DNA of 64,000 nucleotides. It comes from Prolixibacter denitrificans. Lineage in GTDB: Bacteria > Bacteroidota > Bacteroidia > Bacteroidales > Prolixibacteraceae. Location: assembly GCF_003014495.1 (NCBI RefSeq), contig NZ_PYGC01000009.1, positions 1 through 64,000 of the forward strand. The letters run 5' to 3'. Positions 1-7,707 of this stretch are shown here, one piece after another. Every line of letters begins with the position of its first letter. Position 1 is the stretch's first letter. The notes beneath the pieces were generated by a model that saw only the letters and a list, made by a program, of their open reading frames with translations, ran no database searches and was not told where the DNA came from. The translations under genes and the position numbers were made by a program.

Positions 1-61
1 GTTTGATCGTGTTGTCATTAGCACCTTTAAGATACAAACCTTAAAGCGACAACAAAAACAA

Positions 62-92
62 AGGCTGTCCAATTTTACTTTTTGGACAGCCT
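62..92 (-). terminator. Terminator after htpG
   Basis: An 11-bp perfect stem (62-72 with 82-92) around a 9-nt A/T loop lies 26 bases past the htpG stop. On the minus strand it is followed by a T-rich tract, as expected of an intrinsic terminator. Bases 1-61 show no gene. Confidence 0.8.
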
Positions 93-117
93 CTTCATTT
101 GCAATCTATTGCAATGC

Positions 118-2166
118 TTATTTTATCAACTCGATACTGCGTTTTACAAAATTATTCAAATCACTACCTCGCAGCATGTTGTTGGCTAGCAGGGCCAGGT
201 CGACCAATTGATTGGCCAGTTGATTATCTCGTCCAAAAGCTTCTAGTTTTGTTCGCTTGTCCGCTTCAAGAGAGGTAATCTTATCATCCAGCTCCTTCAG
301 CTTGTCTTTTTCTTCCTGAGGAACTTCTTCATCTTTCCGGCCTTCTTTCAGCTTATCCAATGCCTCTTTCTCTTTTTGCTGATCAGCTATCTCGTTGTTT
401 ATCTTTTCCAGTTCTGAAGCCAGTACATCGTCTTTATCTGCCAACACTTTCTTCACCAGCGGATGACCAACATTCACAACCAGATTGTAGCTGTCGGGTA
501 ATTCGCCGTACATGCTCATTCCGGCCTGCATTTGCGACATATCTTTCATACGGCGCATAAACTCATTCTGGGTAATCACCATTGGGTTTGCCGTTTCGCC
601 TAAATCTTCGAAATCGACAATGAAATTACCTTTCCCGTTAGGAACGATGGCCTGGAAAACCGGACTCAGCTCGTTCTTTTCTTCCAGACTGAGCTTTTCT
701 TTATCATCATCAGCTTTCGGAATCAGTTTTTCCACCACATCAGCGTCCACGCGAACAAAACGCTTTTCAGGATACTTTTGCTCCAATGCATTCAGCAAGT
801 GGGTTGACAACGGATCTTCCATCAGCAACACATCGTAGCCTTTTTCTTTCGCTGCTTCAATAAAACTGAACTGATCCTCGTGATGATTAGCATACAGGTA
901 AACCATTTTGTTGTCCTTGTCGGTCTGGTTTTCCTTAATGAGGTTTTCATATTCTTCCCAGGTAAACTTCTTGCCTTCGGTATTTCCTAACAGGAAGAAT
1001 TTCAGCGCACGCTCATAGAATTTCTCATCGGTGAGCATACCGTACTCGATGAAGAGCTTCAGATCATCCCACTTCTGTTCAAATTCTTCACGATTTTCCT
1101 TGAAGATTTCCTGTAAACGATCGGCTACTTTCTTCGTAATGTGACTGCTGATCTTCTTCACGTTCGAGTCGCTCTGCAGATACGAACGGGAAACGTTCAG
1201 CGGAATATCCGGAGAATCGAGTACACCATGCAAGAGTGTCAGGAATTCAGGAACAATCCCTTCCACCGAATCTGTCACGAATACCTGGTTGCTGTACAGC
1301 TGAATCTTGTTCTTCTGTACCTCAATAGTGTTCTTGATTTTCGGGAAATATAGAATACCGGTCAGATTGAAAGGATAATCCACGTTCAGGTGAATGTTGA
1401 ACAGTGGCTCATCCGCCATGGGGTACAACTGATGGTAAAAATTGTGATAATCTTCTTCCTCCAGGTCAGCGGGCATACGGGTCCAGGCCGGAGACACATC
1501 GTTTATCTGGTTATTCTCGTCAGTCTCGACGTACTCTTCGCCTTTCCATTCTTTTTTCTTACCGAAAATGACCGGAATCGGAAGGAATTTACAGTACTTG
1601 TTCAACAGCTCTGAAATACGATTCTCATCCAGAAATTCCTTGGAATCTTCGTTGATGTACATCACAATGTCAGTACCGACTTCGTCCTTATCAACTTCTT
1701 CCATGGTATATTCCGGACTTCCGTTACAGCTCCATTTCACTGCTTTGGCTCCATCCTGGTGCGATTTAGTGATGACTTCCACCTTATCGGAAACCATGAA
1801 CGAAGAATAGAATCCCAAACCGAAGTGACCAATAATGGCATTGGCATCGTTCTTATATTTTTCGAGGAATTCATTCGCTCCTGAGAAGGCAATCTGATTG
1901 ATGTACTTGTTTACCTCCTCTTCGGTCATTCCAATACCGTTATCAGAAACGGTAATGGTTCCGGCGTCTTTATCGAGCTTGACCCGCACCTTCAAATCTT
2001 CGGCATTGCCACTGTAACTACCTACTGAGGCAAGCGTCTTCAGTTTTTGAGTCGCATCCACAGCGTTCGAAACAATCTCCCGAAGGAAAATGTCGTGATC
2101 GGAATAGAGAAATTTCTTAATAATCGGAAACAGGTTTTCACTGGTAACACCAATTCTTCCTTCCAT
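118..2166 (-). CDS. htpG: Molecular chaperone HtpG (bacterial Hsp90)
   Basis: ATP-dependent dimeric cytosolic chaperone that helps late folding and stress recovery of client proteins. The 682 residues match the length usual in Bacteroidota, longer than the roughly 625 of Escherichia coli. The N-terminal GHKL ATPase domain is complete: E30 and N34 in LREIVSNAVDA, the DNGIGM box near residue 75 and the GHFGLGFYSSF lid/glycine segment near 115. The middle domain holds the NVSRSYLQSD segment with the conserved arginine. Towards the C terminus (about 580-640) there is a highly charged K/E-rich insertion, likely coiled coil, before the dimerisation end (LANQLVDLALLANNML). Single gene with its own terminator and a sigma-54-like element 50-65 bases upstream of the ATG. 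Identity is certain from domain order and motifs. Confidence 0.97.
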   Translation of the reverse strand: MEGRIGVTSENLFPIIKKFLYSDHDIFLREIVSNAVDATQKLKTLASVGSYSGNAEDLKVRVKLDKDAGTITVSDNGIGMTEEEVNKYINQIAFSGANEFLEKYKNDANAIIGHFGLGFYSSFMVSDKVEVITKSHQDGAKAVKWSCNGSPEYTMEEVDKDEVGTDIVMYINEDSKEFLDENRISELLNKYCKFLPIPVIFGKKKEWKGEEYVETDENNQINDVSPAWTRMPADLEEEDYHNFYHQLYPMADEPLFNIHLNVDYPFNLTGILYFPKIKNTIEVQKNKIQLYSNQVFVTDSVEGIVPEFLTLLHGVLDSPDIPLNVSRSYLQSDSNVKKISSHITKKVADRLQEIFKENREEFEQKWDDLKLFIEYGMLTDEKFYERALKFFLLGNTEGKKFTWEEYENLIKENQTDKDNKMVYLYANHHEDQFSFIEAAKEKGYDVLLMEDPLSTHLLNALEQKYPEKRFVRVDADVVEKLIPKADDDKEKLSLEEKNELSPVFQAIVPNGKGNFIVDFEDLGETANPMVITQNEFMRRMKDMSQMQAGMSMYGELPDSYNLVVNVGHPLVKKVLADKDDVLASELEKINNEIADQQKEKEALDKLKEGRKDEEVPQEEKDKLKELDDKITSLEADKRTKLEAFGRDNQLANQLVDLALLANNMLRGSDLNNFVKRSIELIK

Positions 2167-2215
2167 TGTAATATTCTTTTAAGTTGATAATTTTTCGATT
2201 TACCATCACCCGGAA

Positions 2216-2233
2216 AATCAAAGGCTGTGCCAA
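2216..2233 (-). promoter_or_regulatory. Sigma-54-like promoter of htpG
   Basis: Reading the minus strand, TTGGCACAGCCTTTGAT fits the sigma-54 consensus YTGGCACGRNNNTTGCW at nearly every position, with the -24 GG at 2231-2230. The one important mismatch is in the -12 element, GA in place of GC. Spacing to the ATG at 2166 is suitable. Further upstream (2244-2280) GTCATTTTGA and GTCATTCTGTCA repeats could be activator sites. The function is inferred. Confidence 0.5.
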
Positions 2234-2309
2234 CCGACATTCGCTGACGAATTGACAGAATGACTCCGTTCAAAATGACAAATCAGGAAAGAATGGGAAG
2301 ATGTTTTTG

Positions 2310-3029
2310 TTAGAAAGCGGCCAGTACGTCGGCGATGTGAAGCACTTTAACGGGCAGCTTTTGACGCTTGATATACCCCGATATATTCATCAGACAGGAA
2401 GCTTCGGTTGAAACAATGAATTCGGCTCCTGTTTTCAAAGCATTCTCCACCTTATTTTGCGTCATCACTGAAGAGATAGCCTTGTGTTTCACGGCAAACG
2501 TACCACCAAACCCGCAGCACTCGTGCGTTTCTTCCATCTCGACAAGCTCCAGTCCATCGACGTTTTGTAAAAGCTTACGAGGCTCTTCATGAATTCCATA
2601 TCCGCGCAAAGCGGAACAGGCATCATGGTAAGTCACTTTATGGGAAAAAGACGCTCCAAAATCGACGACTCCCAAGTGATTGACCAGAAAATCGGTCAGT
2701 TCAATTACGTTTTCCTTACGGTGAATATACTCCTGGTGCTCTCCGGACATTTCATCAAACAGATCGGCAAATCCGTCACGCACATAACCCGAACAAGAGG
2801 CTCCGGGACTAACCACCGGACGTTTTCCACGAAAGTCTTTCAGAAATTTCCTTGCCAATGTCCGTGCTTCATCAAAATAACCGCTGTTATACGCCGGCTG
2901 TCCGCAACAGGTTTGCTCGGGGTTGTAGTGCACTTTGCAACCTGCCCGCTCCAAAACACGAATAGTGTTCCATACAGTTTTCGGATATAACTGATCGATG
3001 AAACAAGGAATAAACAAGTCGACTTCCAT
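2310..3029 (-). CDS. LutA/YkgE-type cysteine-rich Fe-S protein
   Basis: Protein with two CCG domains, the family of LutA (lactate utilisation), GlpC and heterodisulfide reductase subunit B. Each CCG repeat ends in a CCG motif: TCCGQP at residues 40-45 and ECCGFGG near 185. Further cysteines (C9, and the ASCSGY and DACSALRG segments) make likely cluster ligands. I chose the ATG at 3029 rather than the in-frame ATG at 3056. MEVDLFIPC aligns with the usual LutA start, and a TATATTTG promoter element (3045-3052) lies between the two ATGs. In most genomes lutA sits with lutB and lutC; here it stands alone between htpG and the tRNAs. Role in lactate or other 2-hydroxyacid oxidation is inferred from family only. 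Confidence 0.85.
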   Translation of the reverse strand: MEVDLFIPCFIDQLYPKTVWNTIRVLERAGCKVHYNPEQTCCGQPAYNSGYFDEARTLARKFLKDFRGKRPVVSPGASCSGYVRDGFADLFDEMSGEHQEYIHRKENVIELTDFLVNHLGVVDFGASFSHKVTYHDACSALRGYGIHEEPRKLLQNVDGLELVEMEETHECCGFGGTFAVKHKAISSVMTQNKVENALKTGAEFIVSTEASCLMNISGYIKRQKLPVKVLHIADVLAAF

Positions 3030-3044
3030 GGGAAAATTTTTGTC

Positions 3045-3052
3045 CAAATATA
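3045..3052 (-). promoter_or_regulatory. -7 box (TATATTTG) of the LutA-like gene
   Basis: Exact match to the Bacteroidota -7 consensus TAnnTTTG, placing transcription start near 3038 and leaving a short leader before the ATG at 3029. No clear -33 TTG is visible at the right spacing. Confidence 0.4.
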
Positions 3053-3180
3053 CCATTATATATACGGAGCCATTTCACCCCAGCCGGAAAAATGAGTATT
3101 TCCGGCTACTGAGAAAGAAATTTATTAGGTGACATAAAACAGTAAAAGAGGGACAATCAACTGGTTAGCTACAAAAACAA

Positions 3181-3210
3181 AAAAGCCGGCTCAAAACTGA
3201 ACCGGCTTTT
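3181..3210 (-). terminator. Terminator of the tRNA transcript
   Basis: AAAAGCCGG (3181-3189) pairs with CCGGCTTTT (3202-3210). On the minus strand a T-rich run follows. It begins three bases beyond the 3' end of tRNA-Trp. Confidence 0.8.
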
Positions 3211-3212
3211 TG

Positions 3213-3376
<164 letters not shown>

Positions 3377-3385
3377 GAGCGATTG

Positions 3386-3415
3386 CAAAAGTAGAAGTTT
3401 TTTCTTTCTGGCAAA
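3386..3415 (-). promoter_or_regulatory. Promoter of the tRNA-Ser/tRNA-Trp operon
   Basis: Minus strand TTTG (3415-3412), 18-base spacer, TACTTTTG (3393-3386): a full match to the Bacteroidota -33/-7 consensus. Predicted start of transcription is near 3379, only a few bases before mature tRNA-Ser. Confidence 0.7.
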
Positions 3416-3696
3416 AGTTTCTGCCCAAAAAATTAAGAGCATTATGAAGAAAAAAAGATAAAAAAAATTTTGTTTTTCGTCTCAATCTTTTCAATTTAGT
3501 GAAACCAAAATAATTAGGCTTATACAAGCTGATTTTACTGGTATTTGAGACAAATTTGCGGGGAATCATATGTTAAACAACACATTTAACATGGTTTGCT
3601 GTGAAAAATAATTAAAACTCTTTATATTAGGCACTAGCGTTAAAAAAAGTATTAAACGAATTTTATTTAACCTGTTGTTTCTAAACTTTCTGTACT
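3416..3696. other. Intergenic region upstream of hup
   Basis: AT-rich gap between the divergent tRNA operon and the HU gene. No ORF with coding character and no clear hairpin. It must contain the hup promoter, but I see no exact TTG/TAnnTTTG pair; TAAACTTT just before the ATG is the nearest. Confidence 0.5.
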
Positions 3697-3969
3697 ATGA
3701 ACAAAGCTCAATTAATTGATGCCATTGCTGCTGAAGCTGGCCTGACTAAAGCAGATGCTAAGAAAGCTCTTGATGCTTTCGTTAAAACCACAACTGATGC
3801 ACTGAAGAAAAGTGATCGTGTTGCTCTGATAGGTTTTGGTTCATTTGCAACCACCGAACGTCCTGCACGTCAGGGTCGTAATCCTCAAACTGGTGCGACA
3901 ATTAACATTCCTGCCAAGAAGATTGTAAAATTCAAAGCTGGTAGCGAATTGACTGACAGCGTTCAGTAA
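3697..3969 (+). CDS. hup: HU family DNA-binding protein
   Basis: Small basic nucleoid protein that bends DNA as a dimer. 90 residues, the standard HU length. MNKAQLIDAIAAEAGLTKADAKKALDAF is the usual helical body, and GFGSF, the beta-arm RQGRNPQTG and INIPAKK are all present. Ala/Lys-rich and without extensions, so a housekeeping HU rather than the longer histone-like variants also found in Bacteroidota. A strong terminator follows 25 bases after the stop, so it is probably monocistronic. Confidence 0.96.
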   Translation: MNKAQLIDAIAAEAGLTKADAKKALDAFVKTTTDALKKSDRVALIGFGSFATTERPARQGRNPQTGATINIPAKKIVKFKAGSELTDSVQ

Positions 3970-3994
3970 ATAATGGCTGAAGAGATTATTGTAA

Positions 3995-4018
3995 AGGGAG
4001 CTCAGGCTCCCTTTTTTT
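3995..4018 (+). terminator. Terminator after hup
   Basis: GGGAGC stem (3996-4001), TCAG loop, GCTCCC (4006-4011) and seven T's. It ends ten bases before the trmH start. Confidence 0.85.
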
Positions 4019-4028
4019 ATTGACATCC

Positions 4029-4709
4029 ATGAGCAAAGAACTGATAAACTACCTTTCGGAATACATTACGCCTGAGCGTAAAGAACTTTTTGAAAAAGTC
4101 CTAAGTTCCAGAACCCGTTACCTTACCGTCGTTCTGGAAGATATTTACCAACCACAAAACGCCAGTGCCGTGTTACGCTCCTGCGACTGCTTCGGAATTC
4201 AGGACGTACATATTATAGAAAACAACAACCGTTTCCAGGTCAATCCGAATGTAACACTGGGATCGACCAAGTGGCTTAATCTTCATCACTATCGCGACCA
4301 GAAGCAGAATACGCTGGACTGCATTCATCAATTACGAGAGAAAGGCTACCGGATTGTAGCCACTTCGCCGCATGCAAACGATACGGATCTCGAGGATTTC
4401 GATTTGGAGAAGGGGAAAACCGCACTGATTTTCGGAACAGAACTAACCGGAATTTCGGAAGTCGTAGAAAAGAATGCTGACGAATTTCTAAAAATTCCCA
4501 TGTTCGGTTTTACCGAAAGTTTCAATATCTCTGTTTCTGCGGCCATTGTACTACACCACCTGAATTTGCGCCTGCGGCAGAGCGACATCGATTACCTGTT
4601 CACAGAAGAAGAAAAAGACGAAATGCGTCTGGCCTGGCTACGAAAAACCATCAAAAGCTCGGCACTGATCGAGAAAAAATTCTTCGAAGATAAAAGCAGT
4701 GCCCTCTAA
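4029..4709 (+). CDS. trmH: SPOUT tRNA/rRNA methyltransferase, TrmH type
   Basis: S-adenosylmethionine-dependent 2'-O-ribose methyltransferase of the trefoil-knot (SPOUT) class; TrmH methylates G18 in the tRNA D loop. The three family motifs are visible in order: NASAVLRSCD near residue 38, ALIFGTELTGIS near 130, and FTESFNISVSAA near 155. The order of motifs, total length (226) and C-terminal helical tail resemble TrmH more than RlmB, which has an extra N-terminal domain. The ATG at 4029 is preferred over an in-frame TTG at 4020, since the usual start is MSKELINYL. The hup terminator directly precedes it. Substrate is inferred. Confidence 0.85.
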   Translation: MSKELINYLSEYITPERKELFEKVLSSRTRYLTVVLEDIYQPQNASAVLRSCDCFGIQDVHIIENNNRFQVNPNVTLGSTKWLNLHHYRDQKQNTLDCIHQLREKGYRIVATSPHANDTDLEDFDLEKGKTALIFGTELTGISEVVEKNADEFLKIPMFGFTESFNISVSAAIVLHHLNLRLRQSDIDYLFTEEEKDEMRLAWLRKTIKSSALIEKKFFEDKSSAL

Positions 4710-4773
4710 CCTACTGATTAAATAACTTTTAGTTTTTGATAACTCTCTCGAAATCATTTGCTCGTATTTTTTC

Positions 4774-4781
4774 TATCTTTG
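4774..4781 (+). promoter_or_regulatory. -7 box (TATCTTTG) of the LytTR regulator
   Basis: Exact TAnnTTTG, 19 bases before the ATG at 4801. The only TTTG upstream (4757-4760) is too close for a standard -33, so the promoter is incomplete by consensus. Confidence 0.4.
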
Positions 4782-4800
4782 AAACAAGATTAATGGGCTT

Positions 4801-5553
4801 ATGAACTGTTTAATCGTAGATGACGACCGGGTTTGCAGGACCGTATTGGAGAAATACATCGATAGGACAAAACTCTTTGAAAAATATTTTTCTTTGGAAA
4901 GTGCTATAGACGCACTGAAACTCCTGCAAGAAGGCAAGGACAAAATTGATATTCTTTTTCTCGACATCGAAATGCCGGAGATGAATGGTATGGAATTACT
5001 GAGTGTGATGGATCATACTCCGCAGGTTATCATTGTCTCCTCCCGGGAAAAATATGCCTTAAACGCGTTTGAGTACGACGTCACCGATTACCTGTTAAAG
5101 CCGGTTACTTTTCCTCGTTTTATGCGTTCTGTCAATCGGGCCATTGCTAACATTCAGAAAGATGCAAAGGCTAATCAGGATGACCGGGAAGATATTTTCT
5201 CTGAAGACGAATGGGGAAAAGGAACCTTATGGATCAAAAACAACTCGAAACTTGATCCGGTCAATCCCGAAGATATTATTTACATCGAATCCATCGAGAA
5301 CTACGCACAGTTTATCACTTTCGACGATAAGTATACAGTGCACTACACCTTAAAACTCCTCGATGAGAAACTCCCCAACAAATTATTTATCCGGATTCAC
5401 CGTTCGTACATTGTGAATGTGAAACAGATTAAGCGCATTCGCGGAAATACACTCGAGGTGGAAACAAAAGATGGTACGCACTCACTGCCCTTTGGTAAGT
5501 CGTACCGCGACCCGCTTATCAAGCGACTTCACGTACTTAGTTCCAAACAATAG
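4801..5553 (+). CDS. LytTR-family response regulator
   Basis: Two-component response regulator of the AlgR/LytR class. The receiver domain (about 1-120) has the acidic pair D8/D9, the phospho-acceptor D55 in LFLDIEMPEMNG, the conserved Ser pair region VSSREKYAL and K in DYLLKPV. A LytTR DNA-binding domain (about 150-245) follows, with IYIESIENYAQF, IHRSYIVN and FGKSYRD signatures. Such regulators bind direct repeats upstream of their targets. Bacteroidota usually pair LytTR regulators with a His-kinase of the LytS type next door; none is present here, so its partner is elsewhere. It stands alone, 124 bases before the DPP III gene. Confidence 0.92.
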   Translation: MNCLIVDDDRVCRTVLEKYIDRTKLFEKYFSLESAIDALKLLQEGKDKIDILFLDIEMPEMNGMELLSVMDHTPQVIIVSSREKYALNAFEYDVTDYLLKPVTFPRFMRSVNRAIANIQKDAKANQDDREDIFSEDEWGKGTLWIKNNSKLDPVNPEDIIYIESIENYAQFITFDDKYTVHYTLKLLDEKLPNKLFIRIHRSYIVNVKQIKRIRGNTLEVETKDGTHSLPFGKSYRDPLIKRLHVLSSKQ

Positions 5554-5677
5554 CACACACCGTTCAGGCTATCAGTCAGCCGAATGCAACCGTGGAGAAC
5601 ATTTTACATTGCTATATGTTTTCCATGCATAAGTACCCTATTAACGAGGATATCATCCCGATTTTAAAAGAAATTTT

Positions 5678-7633
5678 ATGGTCATGAGTGACAATTTCAA
5701 GTTTTTCAGCGAAAAGTTTGCTGACTTAAAAATCCTTCGCTACCAGGTCGACGGATTCGAGCAACTGACTCTGGAACAGAAAAGACTAATATATTATCTC
5801 AGTCGCGCAGCTTTGGCTGGCCGCGATATTTTGTGGGATCAGAACAACGAGTACAATCTGCGCCTGCGTAAAGTACTTGAAACCATTTATCAAACATTCG
5901 ATGGAGACCGTAAAACCAAAGAATTCAAACAGTTCGAAGTCTACTTAAAACGGATTTGGTTTTCCAACGGAATGCACCATCATTATTCGATGGACAAAAT
6001 CCTACCCGATTTCTCACAAAAATATTTTCTCCATCTCATTGGGCGCTCCAACTGGTCTGATTTTGAACATCCTCAGAAACTGATACACGAATTACTCCCG
6101 ATCATTTTCGACCCGGGACTGGAAAGCAAGCGGGTTTCGCTCGATTCATCGAAAGATTTGCTTTTGGAATCGGCCAATAACTTCTACAAAGATGTGACAC
6201 AGGCCGAAGCTGAACTCTTTTATGCTCAGCTGAACAGCAATGCAAGTGAAAATCCGCCGTCGTTCGGATTAAACTCGAAACTGGTGATGGAGAACGGCGA
6301 GCTCGTCGAGAAAAAGTGGAAAGAGAACGGGTTGTATTCCGAAGCCATCCAGGAGATTGTCAAATGGTTACAAAAGGCACAGGAAGTTGCAGAATCACCG
6401 GCCCAAAAACGAAGCATCGCCAAGCTCATCATCTTTTACCAAACCGGTGATTTGAAGAGTTTTGACGAACACAGCATCGAATGGGTAAAGGATATTGAGA
6501 GCCAGGTCGATTTCGTGAACGGTTTCATTGAAGTATACGGCGATGCGCTGGGAATAAAAGGAAGCTGGGAGTCCATCGTGAATTTCAAAGACGAAGAAGC
6601 TACCCGACGTACTGAGATTATCAGCAACAACGCACAATGGTTTGAAGATCATTCTCCGGTTTCCACTGAGTTCAAGAAAGAAAAGGTGACAGGCGTTTCC
6701 GCCAAAGTAATTACGGTTGCGATGTTGGGAGGCGATTGTCATCCGGCTACTCCAATTGGAATCAATCTCCCTAATGCTGAATGGATTCGGGAGCAATACG
6801 GTTCTAAGTCGGTAACCATCGAAAATATTACCTACGCTTATCATCAGGCGTCGTTAGGAGATGGAATGTTGGAAGAGTTTTGCTGGGATAAAGAAGAAAT
6901 CGAGCGTGCCCGTAAACACGGATATCTCGGGAACAATCTCCACACCGATTTGCACGAATGCCTTGGACACGGTTCCGGCCGGATGAAAAAGGGTGTGACT
7001 GTGGACGCGCTAAAGAACTACTATTCAACGCTCGAAGAAACCCGCGCCGATCTGTTTGCGCTCTATTTTATTATGGATCCCAAATTGGTGGAACTAGGAT
7101 TGACTGAATCGGATGAAACCGCAAAAGCCGAATACGATGGCTACATCCGAAACGGGCTTCTGACTCAGCTGGTTAGAATCGAAACTGGCAAAGACCTGGA
7201 AGAATCGCATATGCGTAACCGCCAGCTGATTGCCCGATGGGTGTACGATAAGGGAAGCTCGGAAAATGTGATTGAACGCAAAGAGCGTAACGATAAAACC
7301 TTCTTTGTTATCAATGATTACCAGCGCTTGCGCGAACTTTTCGGTGAATTGCTGAAGGAGGTTCAGCGCATCAAATCAGAAGGCGATTACGAAGCGGGAA
7401 AAGCATTGGTTGAAAACTATGGCGTAAAAGTTATTCGTGATTTGCACGACGAAGTGCTGGAACGCTACAAGAAGCTAAATCTCGCTCCTTACGCCGGTTT
7501 CCTGAATCCGGATTACGAGGTAATTGAAGAAGATGGTGAAATTAAAGACATCAGAATTTCGTACCCGGAAAACTTTGCAAAACAGATGCTTGATTACTCC
7601 AAACATCACAGTTTTTTGCCGATCGTCAACTAA
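5678..7633 (+). CDS. Dipeptidyl-peptidase III (M49 family)
   Basis: Zinc exopeptidase that removes dipeptides from the N terminus of oligopeptides. The M49 signature HECLGH is at residues 426-431 (two zinc His and the catalytic Glu), and the third ligand motif EETRAD is at 453-458. The 651 residues are close to characterised Bacteroides DPP III. No signal peptide is visible, so it is probably cytosolic, acting on imported peptides along with PepD and the peptide carriers further down. Two in-frame ATGs lie two codons apart (5678 and 5684). Ends at a bidirectional terminator shared with the exporter gene. Confidence 0.93.
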   Translation: MVMSDNFKFFSEKFADLKILRYQVDGFEQLTLEQKRLIYYLSRAALAGRDILWDQNNEYNLRLRKVLETIYQTFDGDRKTKEFKQFEVYLKRIWFSNGMHHHYSMDKILPDFSQKYFLHLIGRSNWSDFEHPQKLIHELLPIIFDPGLESKRVSLDSSKDLLLESANNFYKDVTQAEAELFYAQLNSNASENPPSFGLNSKLVMENGELVEKKWKENGLYSEAIQEIVKWLQKAQEVAESPAQKRSIAKLIIFYQTGDLKSFDEHSIEWVKDIESQVDFVNGFIEVYGDALGIKGSWESIVNFKDEEATRRTEIISNNAQWFEDHSPVSTEFKKEKVTGVSAKVITVAMLGGDCHPATPIGINLPNAEWIREQYGSKSVTIENITYAYHQASLGDGMLEEFCWDKEEIERARKHGYLGNNLHTDLHECLGHGSGRMKKGVTVDALKNYYSTLEETRADLFALYFIMDPKLVELGLTESDETAKAEYDGYIRNGLLTQLVRIETGKDLEESHMRNRQLIARWVYDKGSSENVIERKERNDKTFFVINDYQRLRELFGELLKEVQRIKSEGDYEAGKALVENYGVKVIRDLHDEVLERYKKLNLAPYAGFLNPDYEVIEEDGEIKDIRISYPENFAKQMLDYSKHHSFLPIVN

Positions 7634-7653
7634 CTGTTCGATGTAAAAAAATA

Positions 7654-7690
7654 AAAAAGCCGCATATCCTCAGAAGTTATGCGGCTTTTT
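7654..7690. terminator. Bidirectional terminator (DPP III / ABC exporter)
   Basis: AAAAAGCCGCATA (7654-7666) pairs perfectly with TATGCGGCTTTTT (7678-7690). A and T runs on both sides serve both converging genes. Confidence 0.88.
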
Positions 7691-7707
7691 CTTTGCAGAC
7701 AGGAATA

